Notes: generated from the sequence alone by a model not told the origin. A stretch of DNA of 10,986 nt from Gammaproteobacteria bacterium UBA1119 (GCA_002313255.1 DCBA01000116.1:1-10986), one strand, 5' to 3'; counted from the stretch's first letter, positions 1 through 7,239 are shown. Numbers and translations are program-made.

Positions 1-99
1 AAGCTGGCACCTCATATTCCATCAAAGCAGTATAGGGCAAGCTTCGGCATCTTTTTAGCTGGCATCAAATCCGCGTCCGCGCCCCGAGTGTTAAACTAA
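1..99 (+). CDS. Possible C-terminal end of an upstream gene (partial)
   Basis: Frame 1 is open from the left edge for 32 codons and ends in TAA at 97-99; the other two plus-strand frames close by about position 58. The peptide ends with a basic and hydrophobic stretch (…PSKQYRASFGIFLAGIK…) and looks like an ordinary protein terminus, but I do not recognise the family. The stop lies only 4 nt before the response-regulator ATG at 104, which would suit an operon arrangement. A short open frame at an edge can occur by chance, so this is a tentative call. Confidence 0.35.
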   Translation, partial: KLAPHIPSKQYRASFGIFLAGIKSASAPRVLN

Positions 100-103
100 A
101 CTA

Positions 104-781
104 ATGCAGAAGGTTTTAGTCGTTGACGACGACGCCCATATCCGGGACGTGGTCTGCTTCGCATTGCGGCGCGAAGGTTTCGACACTCTCGAGGCTTCGA
201 CGGGTCGAGCAGCGGTCGAGAAGGCTGAGGCAGAGCAGCCTGATCTCATCGTGCTCGACGTACTAATGCCCGAAGGAGACGGTATCACCGTTTGTAAACA
301 AATTCGTCAGTCGTCGATCGCCCCAATTATATTTTTGTCTTCCAAAGACGCCGAAGCCGACCGTATCAAAGGGTTGGATATCGGTGGCGACGATTACGTG
401 ACAAAGCCTTTTAGTGTTCGGGAGCTCATTGCTCGCATAAAAGCGGCTTTGCGTCGGATTGACGATCAACCCGTTGTGCTCGAAAGCCACCTCTCGATCG
501 GCCCGTTGAATATGAATATCGAATCTCGATCAGCCTCAATTTACGACCAAATGCTTGACCTAACGCGTACCGAATTCGATCTTCTGACCGCGATGGCACG
601 ACAAGACGGTATTGTGCTCGCACGAGCGAAGCTCGTGTCCAGCGCATACGCGGCAAATCGGATTGTCAGTGACAGGACGATCGATAGTCATATCCGTCGA
701 CTACGAAAAAAGTTGCGTAATCTTGGAGTCGATCCAATTCACACAGTGCATGGCGTGGGTTTTCGCCTATCGTTCAAATAA
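104..781 (+). CDS. OmpR/PhoB-family response regulator
   Basis: DNA-binding response regulator of 225 aa, the usual length for the OmpR family. The receiver domain (about residues 1-117) shows the acidic pocket D8-D9-D10, the phospho-acceptor D52 in IVLDVLMP, the switch Ser at 79/80 in FLSSKD and the conserved K101 in VTKPF. A winged-helix DNA-binding domain follows (about 128-225), with the LTRTEFDLL strand-helix segment, a recognition helix around 190-204 (DRTIDSHIRRLRKKL) and the C-terminal wing VHGVGFRL. It is presumably phosphorylated by the kinase encoded 3 nt downstream and then controls transcription of unknown targets. The overall pattern recalls CreB-type regulators, but orthology is not shown. 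The ATG at 104 gives an ideal N-terminus (KVLVVDDD); no strong Shine-Dalgarno is visible before it. Confidence 0.95.
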   Translation: MQKVLVVDDDAHIRDVVCFALRREGFDTLEASTGRAAVEKAEAEQPDLIVLDVLMPEGDGITVCKQIRQSSIAPIIFLSSKDAEADRIKGLDIGGDDYVTKPFSVRELIARIKAALRRIDDQPVVLESHLSIGPLNMNIESRSASIYDQMLDLTRTEFDLLTAMARQDGIVLARAKLVSSAYAANRIVSDRTIDSHIRRLRKKLRNLGVDPIHTVHGVGFRLSFK

Positions 782-784
782 GTC

Positions 785-2344
785 GTGATCAAGATGATGC
801 GGTTTCGATTACGCACGGTCCTTGTCGGTCTGAGCCTGATCGTCATGATTCTTCCATTAGCGGGTATTCAGATCCTTCGTCTATACGAAAGTGCACTGAT
901 ACGACAAACCGAATCGGAGCTTCTAGCCCAGGGAGCCTTCGTCACAGCCATGTATCGACAATCGTTTCAAGCAATTGCCGAGAGCCAAGCTAAACCCGCA
1001 CTCCAAGATTTTCGCGTCGATGCGACGAAACAAATCTCAAGCGAACTCGACCTTGCGACAACGGAAATCCAACCTCCGTTCACTACAATAAATGAGAAAG
1101 AACCTCCGGATCCGGTCGCTCGTACAATAGGTTTGACTCTCGAGCCTGTGCTCGTGGAGGTTTCAAAGATAACTTTCGCAAAGATATACGTGTCAGACCA
1201 TCACGGGCGTATCGTTGCAGCTACCGAGAACGCGCTTGAACAGTCAATTGACGCCGCCGACCCAATAAATGCCGTTTTCTCGGGAACATCGATAAGCCAA
1301 TTACGGCGTATCTCCAACGTTGAGGTTTCAGGATTCATCGGATTCGGAAGCGGATCCAATCTAGTCGTTCTCGTTGCTCTTCCGATCATCGAGAACGGTA
1401 CGATCATGGGCGCCGTCGTCCTGTCTCGCCCACCACCCAACATTTTCACGGCGCTCTATGCAAAACGACTCCTTTTGCTCGAAGCAGCGGGTGTCCTCCT
1501 CGCCGTCGTCATCCTTATTTCAATTTTTACTTCGCGGTCAGTAGTGAATCCCATTCAACGTTTGGCAAAAGAAGCCGATCTCGTGGCACGTGGCGAACAA
1601 CAAACATTCGACAATAACCACGTCTACCGGACACTCGAGGTCGATCAACTCGCAAAGCGCCTCAAGGAAATGGCGGATGCGCTACAACTGCGTTCCCACT
1701 ACATCCGGGATTTTGCACGCCATGTCAGCCACGAATTTAAAACACCCATCGCCGCTATCAGAGGTGCGGCTGAAGTGCTGGAAGATCACGCCGGCGACAT
1801 GACGGTCCAAGAGCGCTCTAAATTCTTGGAGAACGTTCGTTCGGACCTCACTCGACTTGAACGGTTGACCAACGGTCTACTGGAGCTCGCGACCGCCGAA
1901 ATGTCTCGTGTGACCGACGTGTCTTGCGTTCTCGCTGACCTCGCAGGAGAGTGCCAACGGGCTTCAATGCACGGGGCAACGCGTACCCCCATGGCAATAC
2001 CTGAAAAAAGCCTCGGCGCCATCCTGACTCATTTAATCAAGAACGCCGAACAACACGGTGCTCACTCGATTGAAATTCATAGCGCCGTCGTCGGCCAGCA
2101 GCTCCAAATCGATGTCACCGACGACGGCGAAGGCATTACTGAATCAAACAAACACCTGGTATTCGACCCCTTCTTTACTACCTATCGCGATCGAGGTGGT
2201 ACCGGTCTTGGCCTTTCGATTGCCCGCGCAATAGCACGAAACGCCGATGGCGATCTTGATTACATCGCCGAAGCGGTCAGAACCGGAACGACATTTCGCC
2301 TAACCATTCCGTTGGCCCGATCTCACGATCAGTTCAGTCCATAA
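785..2344 (+). CDS. Membrane sensor histidine kinase, CreC-like
   Basis: Sensor kinase of 519 aa, partner of the preceding regulator. A first membrane segment lies at about residues 11-30. A periplasmic sensor region of about 190 residues follows; its AKIYVSDHHGRIVAAT segment is typical of Cache/PAS-like sensor folds. The second membrane segment is at about 229-249, then a HAMP linker (about 250-303). The HisKA helix has H316 in HVSHEFKTPIAAIRGAAE, a wording reminiscent of E. coli CreC. The ATPase domain carries the N box (N420 in LIKNAEQHG), G1 (DDGEG, 446-450), the F box (FDPFF, 460-464) and G2 (GGTGLGLS, 471-478), so it appears catalytically intact. The start is GTG at 785, 3 nt after the regulator stop; ATGs at 794 and 797 are equally plausible and would remove only 3-4 residues. 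Its last 16 nt overlap the convergent amidohydrolase end. The signal sensed is unknown. Confidence 0.93.
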   Translation: MIKMMRFRLRTVLVGLSLIVMILPLAGIQILRLYESALIRQTESELLAQGAFVTAMYRQSFQAIAESQAKPALQDFRVDATKQISSELDLATTEIQPPFTTINEKEPPDPVARTIGLTLEPVLVEVSKITFAKIYVSDHHGRIVAATENALEQSIDAADPINAVFSGTSISQLRRISNVEVSGFIGFGSGSNLVVLVALPIIENGTIMGAVVLSRPPPNIFTALYAKRLLLLEAAGVLLAVVILISIFTSRSVVNPIQRLAKEADLVARGEQQTFDNNHVYRTLEVDQLAKRLKEMADALQLRSHYIRDFARHVSHEFKTPIAAIRGAAEVLEDHAGDMTVQERSKFLENVRSDLTRLERLTNGLLELATAEMSRVTDVSCVLADLAGECQRASMHGATRTPMAIPEKSLGAILTHLIKNAEQHGAHSIEIHSAVVGQQLQIDVTDDGEGITESNKHLVFDPFFTTYRDRGGTGLGLSIARAIARNADGDLDYIAEAVRTGTTFRLTIPLARSHDQFSP

Positions 2345-3495
2345 AGTCGCTCAACATTTTCACGCGTAATTCGCTTTCTTTCGTGATCCGGAACATCGCA
2401 GAAAATTTCATCCAGCACGTCTAAAGAACACGGCCACGTTGAATCGACGTGGGGGTAGTCAGATCCCCACATCAGATTGTCGATACCTATCAACTCCCGA
2501 GTGAGTACAGCAGGCCGATCATCTTCGATGGTGGCATAAAACTGTCGCGACCAAACATCTTGGGGCAGCTCCCCCGTATATTCGTCGGAACGGAACCGGT
2601 ATTCCCGCTGCAGACCCTGATCAATGCGATCCAGCCAGTGCCCAATCCAGCCACCGTTAAATTCAGCAACCACGAACTTTAAGTCAGGATGCTTCGTTGC
2701 AACGCCTCGACACATCAAATCGGTCAAGGTTCTTTGAATCGTGCTCTGCGTGTTCGCATAATCGGCTATGGGATCACGCGTCGCCTTGTTCGGCCGAAAT
2801 TCAGGTGGTAAATACGCGTTCGTTCCTACATGCATCGACAGCGGAAAATTGGCTTCCTCAGCCAAAGTCCACACACCTTCGTAACACGGATCATGGTATG
2901 GCGCACCCGCGGGCGAAGTGCAGGGTATGCATCCGCCACGAAATCCGTTCTTGATGACGCGATTAAGTTCTTCGCGTGCGGCGACCGGATCCTGCATGGG
3001 AATCGCAGCTAAACCAAACAATCTCGAATCGGAATTTTTGGTGTAATCGAGAAGCCAATCGTTGTAATTCTTCTGACAAGCAACAAGCAATTCGGTATTT
3101 TCAAAACTAAACAGTCCAAAAAAACCGGGGTAAAGAAATTCCGCCGCAATCCCGTCCGCGTCTTGATCGACGTGACGACGCGATCCGTCCCTAATTCCCT
3201 CGCGAAGACCGTCGTATCCCCGAGACATAATCGCCATGACTGCGGGGTCGGCCAAATCGTCGACTTCCGGCTTACGGCCGGGTCTCCTCTGCACCTCAAC
3301 ACCATCGCGCATTCGAAGCCCCGCAATCCCTATCCGTCGACGGACACCCGCCTTACCTTTTGACGGAATAATGATCGCGTCTTGGTCCGTGCCCGCGTGC
3401 ATAACCCTCGGCGCGTCGTCTCCAAAACGTTCGGGCAAACCAACGAACACGTCGGCCCCTTCAACCACATGTGAATCCGCCGAAATCGGTTGCAT
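2329..3495 (-). CDS. ACMSD-type amidohydrolase (amidohydrolase 2 family)
   Basis: Metal-dependent TIM-barrel enzyme of 388 aa in the amidohydrolase-2 family (ACMSD, gamma-resorcylate decarboxylase, LigW/LigJ-like proteins), whose members decarboxylate or hydrolyse aromatic and ring-cleavage acids. Visible signatures are the N-terminal ADSHVVE, H222 in LSMHVGT, H269 in KHPDLKFVVAE with E278, and D346 in GSDYPHVDSTWP, the usual C-terminal acidic ligand. The N-terminal metal motif is D-x-H rather than H-x-H, as in many ACMSD-like relatives. I chose the ATG at 3495 over the in-frame ATG at 3510: an AGGGG Shine-Dalgarno sits 7 nt before it, inside the longer version, and the shorter protein starts MQPISADSH, typical for the family. 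It is the last gene of the minus-strand operon, 40 nt after the dehydrogenase. Substrate unknown; a decarboxylase or hydrolase role is inference. Confidence 0.9.
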   Translation of the reverse strand: MQPISADSHVVEGADVFVGLPERFGDDAPRVMHAGTDQDAIIIPSKGKAGVRRRIGIAGLRMRDGVEVQRRPGRKPEVDDLADPAVMAIMSRGYDGLREGIRDGSRRHVDQDADGIAAEFLYPGFFGLFSFENTELLVACQKNYNDWLLDYTKNSDSRLFGLAAIPMQDPVAAREELNRVIKNGFRGGCIPCTSPAGAPYHDPCYEGVWTLAEEANFPLSMHVGTNAYLPPEFRPNKATRDPIADYANTQSTIQRTLTDLMCRGVATKHPDLKFVVAEFNGGWIGHWLDRIDQGLQREYRFRSDEYTGELPQDVWSRQFYATIEDDRPAVLTRELIGIDNLMWGSDYPHVDSTWPCSLDVLDEIFCDVPDHERKRITRENVERLYGLN

Positions 3496-3498
3496 CGC

Positions 3499-3506
3499 CT
3501 TGCCCC
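3499..3506 (-). promoter_or_regulatory. Ribosome binding site of the amidohydrolase, decides its start
   Basis: On the minus strand GGGGCAAG lies 3 nt before the ATG at 3495, preceded by GA (GAGGGG). The same eight bases at the same distance precede the ATG of the first operon gene at 6029. This supports the start at 3495 and argues against 3510, which would place the site inside the coding region. Confidence 0.6.
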
Positions 3507-3514
3507 TCATTCAA

Positions 3515-3529
3515 TCGGTTGGAAACCGA
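3515..3529 (-). repeat. Short perfect hairpin in the intergenic gap
   Basis: TCGGTT and AACCGA form a perfect 6-bp stem with a 3-nt loop, in the 40-nt gap between the dehydrogenase stop (3536) and the amidohydrolase start (3495). On the transcribed minus strand no T-tract follows, so it is not a standard intrinsic terminator. It could affect mRNA processing or translation of the last gene, or be chance. Confidence 0.35.
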
Positions 3530-3535
3530 AGCAAA

Positions 3536-4498
3536 CTAATATCCAAGATCTTTGTCAATCACTCCTTCCAAAGCCCTACCAGTGCGAACGTGTTCGAGAT
3601 TCCTGATAAACCGATCAAGATTTCGGGACGCGCGAAACTGGCTGGCGCCTGCCGTGTGGGGACTCATGACAACGTTCTCGAGTAACCAAAGGTCACTGTC
3701 TGCTGGAAGCGGTTCACGCGGAGCGACATCCAACGCAGCGCCGGCGATAGTACCTTCCTTCAAAGCTTTGACCAGATCCTCCTCGACCATTACCTCTCCG
3801 CGCGTAACGTTAACGAGTACAGCCGTATCCTTCATGGCCAAAAACGCCGATGAATCAAATTTTCCTCGTGTCTCGGACGTTAACGGACAGCAAATCGACA
3901 CCACGTCAGATTGCCTCAACATGGATTCAAACCCGTCGAGACCCAAGACCTCGTCCGCACCATCAGTCGCTTCCATCTCTTCGCGATCTAACGCGATCAC
4001 CCCCATACCAAACCCAACCGCTCGCCGAGCCATGGCTTTGCCGGTACCACCAAACCCAAAGATCCCTAGGGTAGCGCCCGTTAGCTCAATTTCTTTCGAT
4101 CGCATTTCGGGCCGATGCTTCCAGGAATCTGGTCCTAAACGTAATGCCGTGGCTAATTGTCGCGTCAGCATCAACAAAAGGCCGAAACCGTGGTCAGCGA
4201 GATGTTCACCCACCAACCCTTTTTCGCTCGTGAGAATGACATCACTCGATATGAATTCATCGTAGAGAAACATATCCACGCCCGAAGCAATCGCATGCAC
4301 CCACTTGAGTCGATTGCTCGCAAGAAACATCCTTTTCGATACAAGACCTAGTACGACGTCGGTGTCGCCTACATGATCGATCGCATCTTCGGGTGTACTC
4401 ACGACTACGTCAGCGTTCCCGCCGGCAATGCGGATTCGTTCGATCTCGATATCGGGGACCGAGGGCAAGGTCAGTCCGGGGATGATCAGAATCTTCAC
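3536..4498 (-). CDS. D-isomer-specific 2-hydroxyacid dehydrogenase
   Basis: NAD(P)-dependent oxidoreductase of 320 aa that interconverts 2-oxo acids and D-2-hydroxy acids, full length for the family. The dinucleotide-binding Rossmann motif is G148-F-G150-GT-G153 (GIFGFGGTG), with D171 at the end of the second strand (IALDRE), which usually favours NAD over NADP. The catalytic triad is present: R233 in VNVTRGE, E262 in APREPLP and H281 in MSPHTAG. The start is GTG at 4498, sharing GTGA with the stop of the upstream hydratase gene, a classical translational coupling. Proteins of this group include glyoxylate/hydroxypyruvate reductases and phosphoglycerate-dehydrogenase-like enzymes. Its position among catabolic enzymes suggests it reduces or oxidises a 2-oxo/2-hydroxy acid intermediate, but the substrate is not readable from sequence. 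Confidence 0.92.
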   Translation of the reverse strand: MKILIIPGLTLPSVPDIEIERIRIAGGNADVVVSTPEDAIDHVGDTDVVLGLVSKRMFLASNRLKWVHAIASGVDMFLYDEFISSDVILTSEKGLVGEHLADHGFGLLLMLTRQLATALRLGPDSWKHRPEMRSKEIELTGATLGIFGFGGTGKAMARRAVGFGMGVIALDREEMEATDGADEVLGLDGFESMLRQSDVVSICCPLTSETRGKFDSSAFLAMKDTAVLVNVTRGEVMVEEDLVKALKEGTIAGAALDVAPREPLPADSDLWLLENVVMSPHTAGASQFRASRNLDRFIRNLEHVRTGRALEGVIDKDLGY

Positions 4499-5166
4499 GA
4501 AAATTCGACTTCAACGCGACCAATGGCAGCACCAAAATCACCGCGCCAGTAGCCACTTCGGACAATCCTTTGTCGGGTATACGACCCAGTAATGACTTGA
4601 TCTCCCGCTTTAATCGACTGATCAAACCGAGCTAACGTTGCTGCCAGAGCCACAAGCGAATCGAAGTGATCATCAATATGGTTTTTCGCAGCAACCGTTT
4701 CGACGTGCTCACCATCCCGAGTTAAATCCACCGAGAGCGAATCGAAAGGAAAAGCACTCCAGTCGAGTTGCCTTCCTTCACCGACGACTATCCCCCATTG
4801 CGACAGGTTGTCCTCTAGGCGTTGCAGCGGTGTTGCTCCGGGTTTTAAGCGTTGCTCGTTAATCTCAAAGGCCGGCGCCACGGTTGCAACGGCATTGATC
4901 AAGCCGTCGCGATCCGCGTCCCGACCCACATCGTGTTCAAAACTAAAACAGAGTTCATTTTCGAGACCGTAGATTCCGGGCTCAGAGAATGGCAACTGGG
5001 TACCCGTTGAAAAGACGCGTTCAGCCAGGATATAACCGAACGGCCGAAAGCCCACACCCATGGAATTCCTCGCCTGTCCCGACGTCAGGCCGACCTTCCA
5101 ACCCGCGTTCTTGCGAGCCCCGAGTCTCACCAATTGGCGTTCAAGACCAGAGTACAGTTCATCCAT
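4495..5166 (-). CDS. 2-keto-4-pentenoate hydratase-like protein (FAH/MhpD family), short form
   Basis: Enzyme of the fumarylacetoacetate-hydrolase fold, closest in motifs to MhpD-type 2-keto-4-pentenoate hydratases and 4-oxalocrotonate decarboxylases, which act on meta-cleavage products using a divalent metal. Seen: K24 in GWKVGLTS; the three acidic metal ligands E69 and E71 in GLENELCFSF and E101 in APAFEINEQR; and GDQVITGSYT near residues 188-197. At 223 aa it is about 40 residues shorter than E. coli MhpD, and the missing part is the N-terminal helical region. The start is ATG at 5166, whose A is shared with the TGA stop of the upstream oxidoreductase (TGATG), with GAGGA 9 nt before it; a TTG at 5169 is a weaker alternative. 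It overlaps the downstream dehydrogenase by 4 nt. Hydratase versus decarboxylase versus hydrolase activity cannot be decided. Confidence 0.88.
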   Translation of the reverse strand: MDELYSGLERQLVRLGARKNAGWKVGLTSGQARNSMGVGFRPFGYILAERVFSTGTQLPFSEPGIYGLENELCFSFEHDVGRDADRDGLINAVATVAPAFEINEQRLKPGATPLQRLEDNLSQWGIVVGEGRQLDWSAFPFDSLSVDLTRDGEHVETVAAKNHIDDHFDSLVALAATLARFDQSIKAGDQVITGSYTRQRIVRSGYWRGDFGAAIGRVEVEFS

Positions 5167-6029
5167 CAAGCAAAGTCCTCAAGTTTGGACTTCCACGCCA
5201 ATGCTTCCTCTGGCGAACGGATGGTCGCGCCCATACCCGGTTGCGGTGACACAGGGACCAACACACGATCAACGTGCAGTGCGGTAAGTGCGTCGAGTCC
5301 GTCATCGGAAGCGGGATAACTGACCGTGATTTCGAGTTCGTCAGGATCTCTACCATTCGATTCCGCCGTCGTCCTGGCAAGCGCAATCAGATCTTCCGGC
5401 AGTTCGCGGGCGGGGAAAAATCCATCACCAATCCGTCCCGCGCGTCGAGCCGCCGCTCGAGAATGCCCCCCAACGATCACCGGCACGCTGCCTTCCGAGG
5501 GCCGAGGTAAACAATAGACATTGTCAAAGCGAAAAAAATCGCCGTAAAACGACGCCTTCTGTTGCGACCAGAGCGCACGCATTACCGCGACGTACTCATC
5601 AGTCCGTGCTGCCCGATCATCAAAAGACGCACCAATGACATCAAATTCCTCACGCATCCAACCGACACCGATTCCGAGCAAAACCCGGCTGCCACTCATG
5701 AGATCAAGCGTCGCAATCTGTTTCGCCACAACCACTGGATTGTGTTGTGGAAGGATAAGTATTCCAGTGCCAAGCTTAATTCGCGTGGTATGAGCCGCCA
5801 CGTAGGCCATCCATATAAGCGGATCCGGCAACGGCAAGTCGTATCGGTCTCCCGCCATCCTGCCATCTTTTGAGTACGGATATTTTGATGCATGAAGTTC
5901 GGGAATAACCGTGTGTTCAACCGTCCATGCCGAGTCAAAGCCAGCCTCTTCAGCGGCAACAATCAATTCGACCGCATGAGCAGAGTCAATAAAACGTCCC
6001 GTATTGCAATAACGTAGACCGAATTTCAT
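5166..6029 (-). CDS. LLM-class flavin/F420-dependent oxidoreductase
   Basis: Luciferase-like (bacterial luciferase family) TIM-barrel oxidoreductase of 287 aa, normal length. Hallmarks are the N-terminal AEEAGFDSAWTVEH (26-39); TRIKLGTGILILPQHNP (82-98); the core segment ATLDLMSGSRVLLGIGVGW (106-124) followed by REEFDVIG; and IVGGHSRAAARRAGRIGDG (185-203). These match the subfamily often annotated as probable F420-dependent oxidoreductases (Rv2161c-like), but family similarity does not decide between FMN and F420. Such enzymes hydroxylate or oxidise small organic substrates, or reduce them with F420H2. The ATG at 6029 has GGGGCAAG just upstream. It is the first gene of the operon, its TGA overlapping the hydratase ATG by 1 nt. 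No separate flavin reductase gene is nearby; the split-barrel protein at 8743-9168 is the only flavin-type candidate in the window. Confidence 0.92.
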   Translation of the reverse strand: MKFGLRYCNTGRFIDSAHAVELIVAAEEAGFDSAWTVEHTVIPELHASKYPYSKDGRMAGDRYDLPLPDPLIWMAYVAAHTTRIKLGTGILILPQHNPVVVAKQIATLDLMSGSRVLLGIGVGWMREEFDVIGASFDDRAARTDEYVAVMRALWSQQKASFYGDFFRFDNVYCLPRPSEGSVPVIVGGHSRAAARRAGRIGDGFFPARELPEDLIALARTTAESNGRDPDELEITVSYPASDDGLDALTALHVDRVLVPVSPQPGMGATIRSPEEALAWKSKLEDFA

Positions 6030-6123
6030 CTACTTGCCCCATGCCGTTCCATATCAACGCTTGAGCATACCCGGTGTTGACGGTAGCGTAATCACCTTGC
6101 AAGTAAGTAGGCACAAGAAAGTC
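6030..6123. promoter_or_regulatory. Divergent start region between the two catabolic units
   Basis: About 94 bp separate the LLM gene start (minus) from the chosen amidohydrolase start (plus), so promoters for both directions are expected here or slightly inside the genes. Seen: a TTGACG box at 6077-6082 (plus) without a convincing -10 at 17 nt; an 8-bp palindrome CTTGCAAG at 6096-6103; and a 7-bp inverted match TACTTGC (6031-6037) / GCAAGTA (6099-6105), one arm near each gene. The left arm coincides with the ribosome binding site, so the pairing may be chance. No promoter can be assigned firmly. Confidence 0.35.
6033..6040 (-). promoter_or_regulatory. Ribosome binding site of the LLM oxidoreductase
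   Basis: GGGGCAAG on the minus strand, 3 nt before the ATG at 6029. It is identical in sequence and spacing to the site before the last operon gene (3499-3506). Confidence 0.55.
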
Positions 6124-7239
6124 ATGCGTACCGGACTTCGAGTTATCGACACTGACTCTCATCAAATGGAACCACAATCTATTTGGAAGGAATACATCGA
6201 CCCACGCTTCGTGGATCGAGCACCCGTCGTGGGCGATATGGGCAACGGCAAACGGGGCATGATGGTCGAAAATGAACCCGTGACGCGTCAAACCGGTTCC
6301 TACCCTATGGATTCCAAAGACTTCCACGAAGCCACTACCAAAGCCATGGAGCGCTTCAAAGACACGCGCGACCAGGGGTTCAGCGCAGCCGCGAGGCTAA
6401 GTGATATGGATGCACACGGCGTTGACGCACAAGTCATCTACCCGACCGTCGGCGGGCAAATCCTTGGCAAATCGTTTGCGGATCCCGAACTTTTATTGGC
6501 CGTATGCGCCGCGTACAACGATTGGTCGTTGGAATATTGCAGCCTCGCGCCGGAACGATTGCGGATGGCCGCGATGCTTCCCGTCCAAGCACCCGATCTC
6601 GCGATCGAAGAAGCTAGAAGGACCGCGACCAAGGGGGCCGCCTGCTACTACGTTCGACCTAACCCCGTCGCCAACCGCAATCTATACCACGCTGATTACG
6701 ATTCGCTTTGGACCGAAATAGAGTCGTTAGAAAAACCGGTTTGTATACACGATTCAGGTTCGCCCTACCTTCCATCCTATGGCGACCGAATGGAAACACA
6801 TACCTCCGGTCATATCATTGCACACCCGTTCGAAGCCATGGTCGCGATGATGAGTCTCATCTGGTACGGCACCATCGAGCGACATCCAAACCTTTCAATC
6901 GTTCACGTCGAAGCAGACGCCGGTTGGTTGCCTTATTGGCTCCAACGCATGGAGCAGCACTGGGACTTTTCTGGATGTGCCGAACATCCAGAACTTAAGC
7001 GACGACCTACCGAATACTTCAAGAGTAATTTCCTCGTGGCTTGTCGCGGCGATGAAATCACGCTACCGGCGGCGTGCGAACTAGTCGGAGACGACTACAT
7101 CACCTTTAACACCGACTATCCACACCCCGACGGAACTTGGCCGCTGGGCATGGAGAACTTAGAGAACCAACCGCTTCCGGAAGAGTCGATCCGAAAAATA
7201 TTTTGGGATAACGCGGCCCCCGCTTTCGGCTGCGTCTAG
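6124..7239 (+). CDS. Second ACMSD-type amidohydrolase, divergent
   Basis: Amidohydrolase-2 family TIM-barrel protein of 371 aa, related to but clearly different from the product at 2329-3495. Signatures: VIDTDSHQMEP (8-17), H209 in VCIHDSG, H254 and E263 in RHPNLSIVHVEADAGWLPYW, and D331 in NTDYPHPDGTWP. The lead metal motif is again D-x-H. The family includes metal-dependent decarboxylases and hydrolases of aromatic-type acids; the exact substrate is unknown. I chose ATG at 6124 because the family normally begins within a few residues of this DxDSH motif. The frame stays open upstream to a TTG at 6034, but that 30-residue extension lacks family character and would leave no intergenic room. 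The Shine-Dalgarno before 6124 is weak. It probably works with the divergent operon; the isomerase gene starts 104 nt after its stop. Confidence 0.88.
   Translation: MRTGLRVIDTDSHQMEPQSIWKEYIDPRFVDRAPVVGDMGNGKRGMMVENEPVTRQTGSYPMDSKDFHEATTKAMERFKDTRDQGFSAAARLSDMDAHGVDAQVIYPTVGGQILGKSFADPELLLAVCAAYNDWSLEYCSLAPERLRMAAMLPVQAPDLAIEEARRTATKGAACYYVRPNPVANRNLYHADYDSLWTEIESLEKPVCIHDSGSPYLPSYGDRMETHTSGHIIAHPFEAMVAMMSLIWYGTIERHPNLSIVHVEADAGWLPYWLQRMEQHWDFSGCAEHPELKRRPTEYFKSNFLVACRGDEITLPAACELVGDDYITFNTDYPHPDGTWPLGMENLENQPLPEESIRKIFWDNAAPAFGCV

Noticed and set aside
3552..4265. Long open frame (237 codons) on the plus strand inside the dehydrogenase gene
   Set aside because: It is antisense to a clear dehydrogenase with intact catalytic residues, and its translation is Ser/Pro/Arg-rich without any domain pattern.
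6034..6123. TTG start at 6034 for the second amidohydrolase
   Set aside because: The 30 extra residues have no family counterpart and the start would lie 4 nt from the divergent gene; ATG at 6124 sits 7 residues before the conserved motif.
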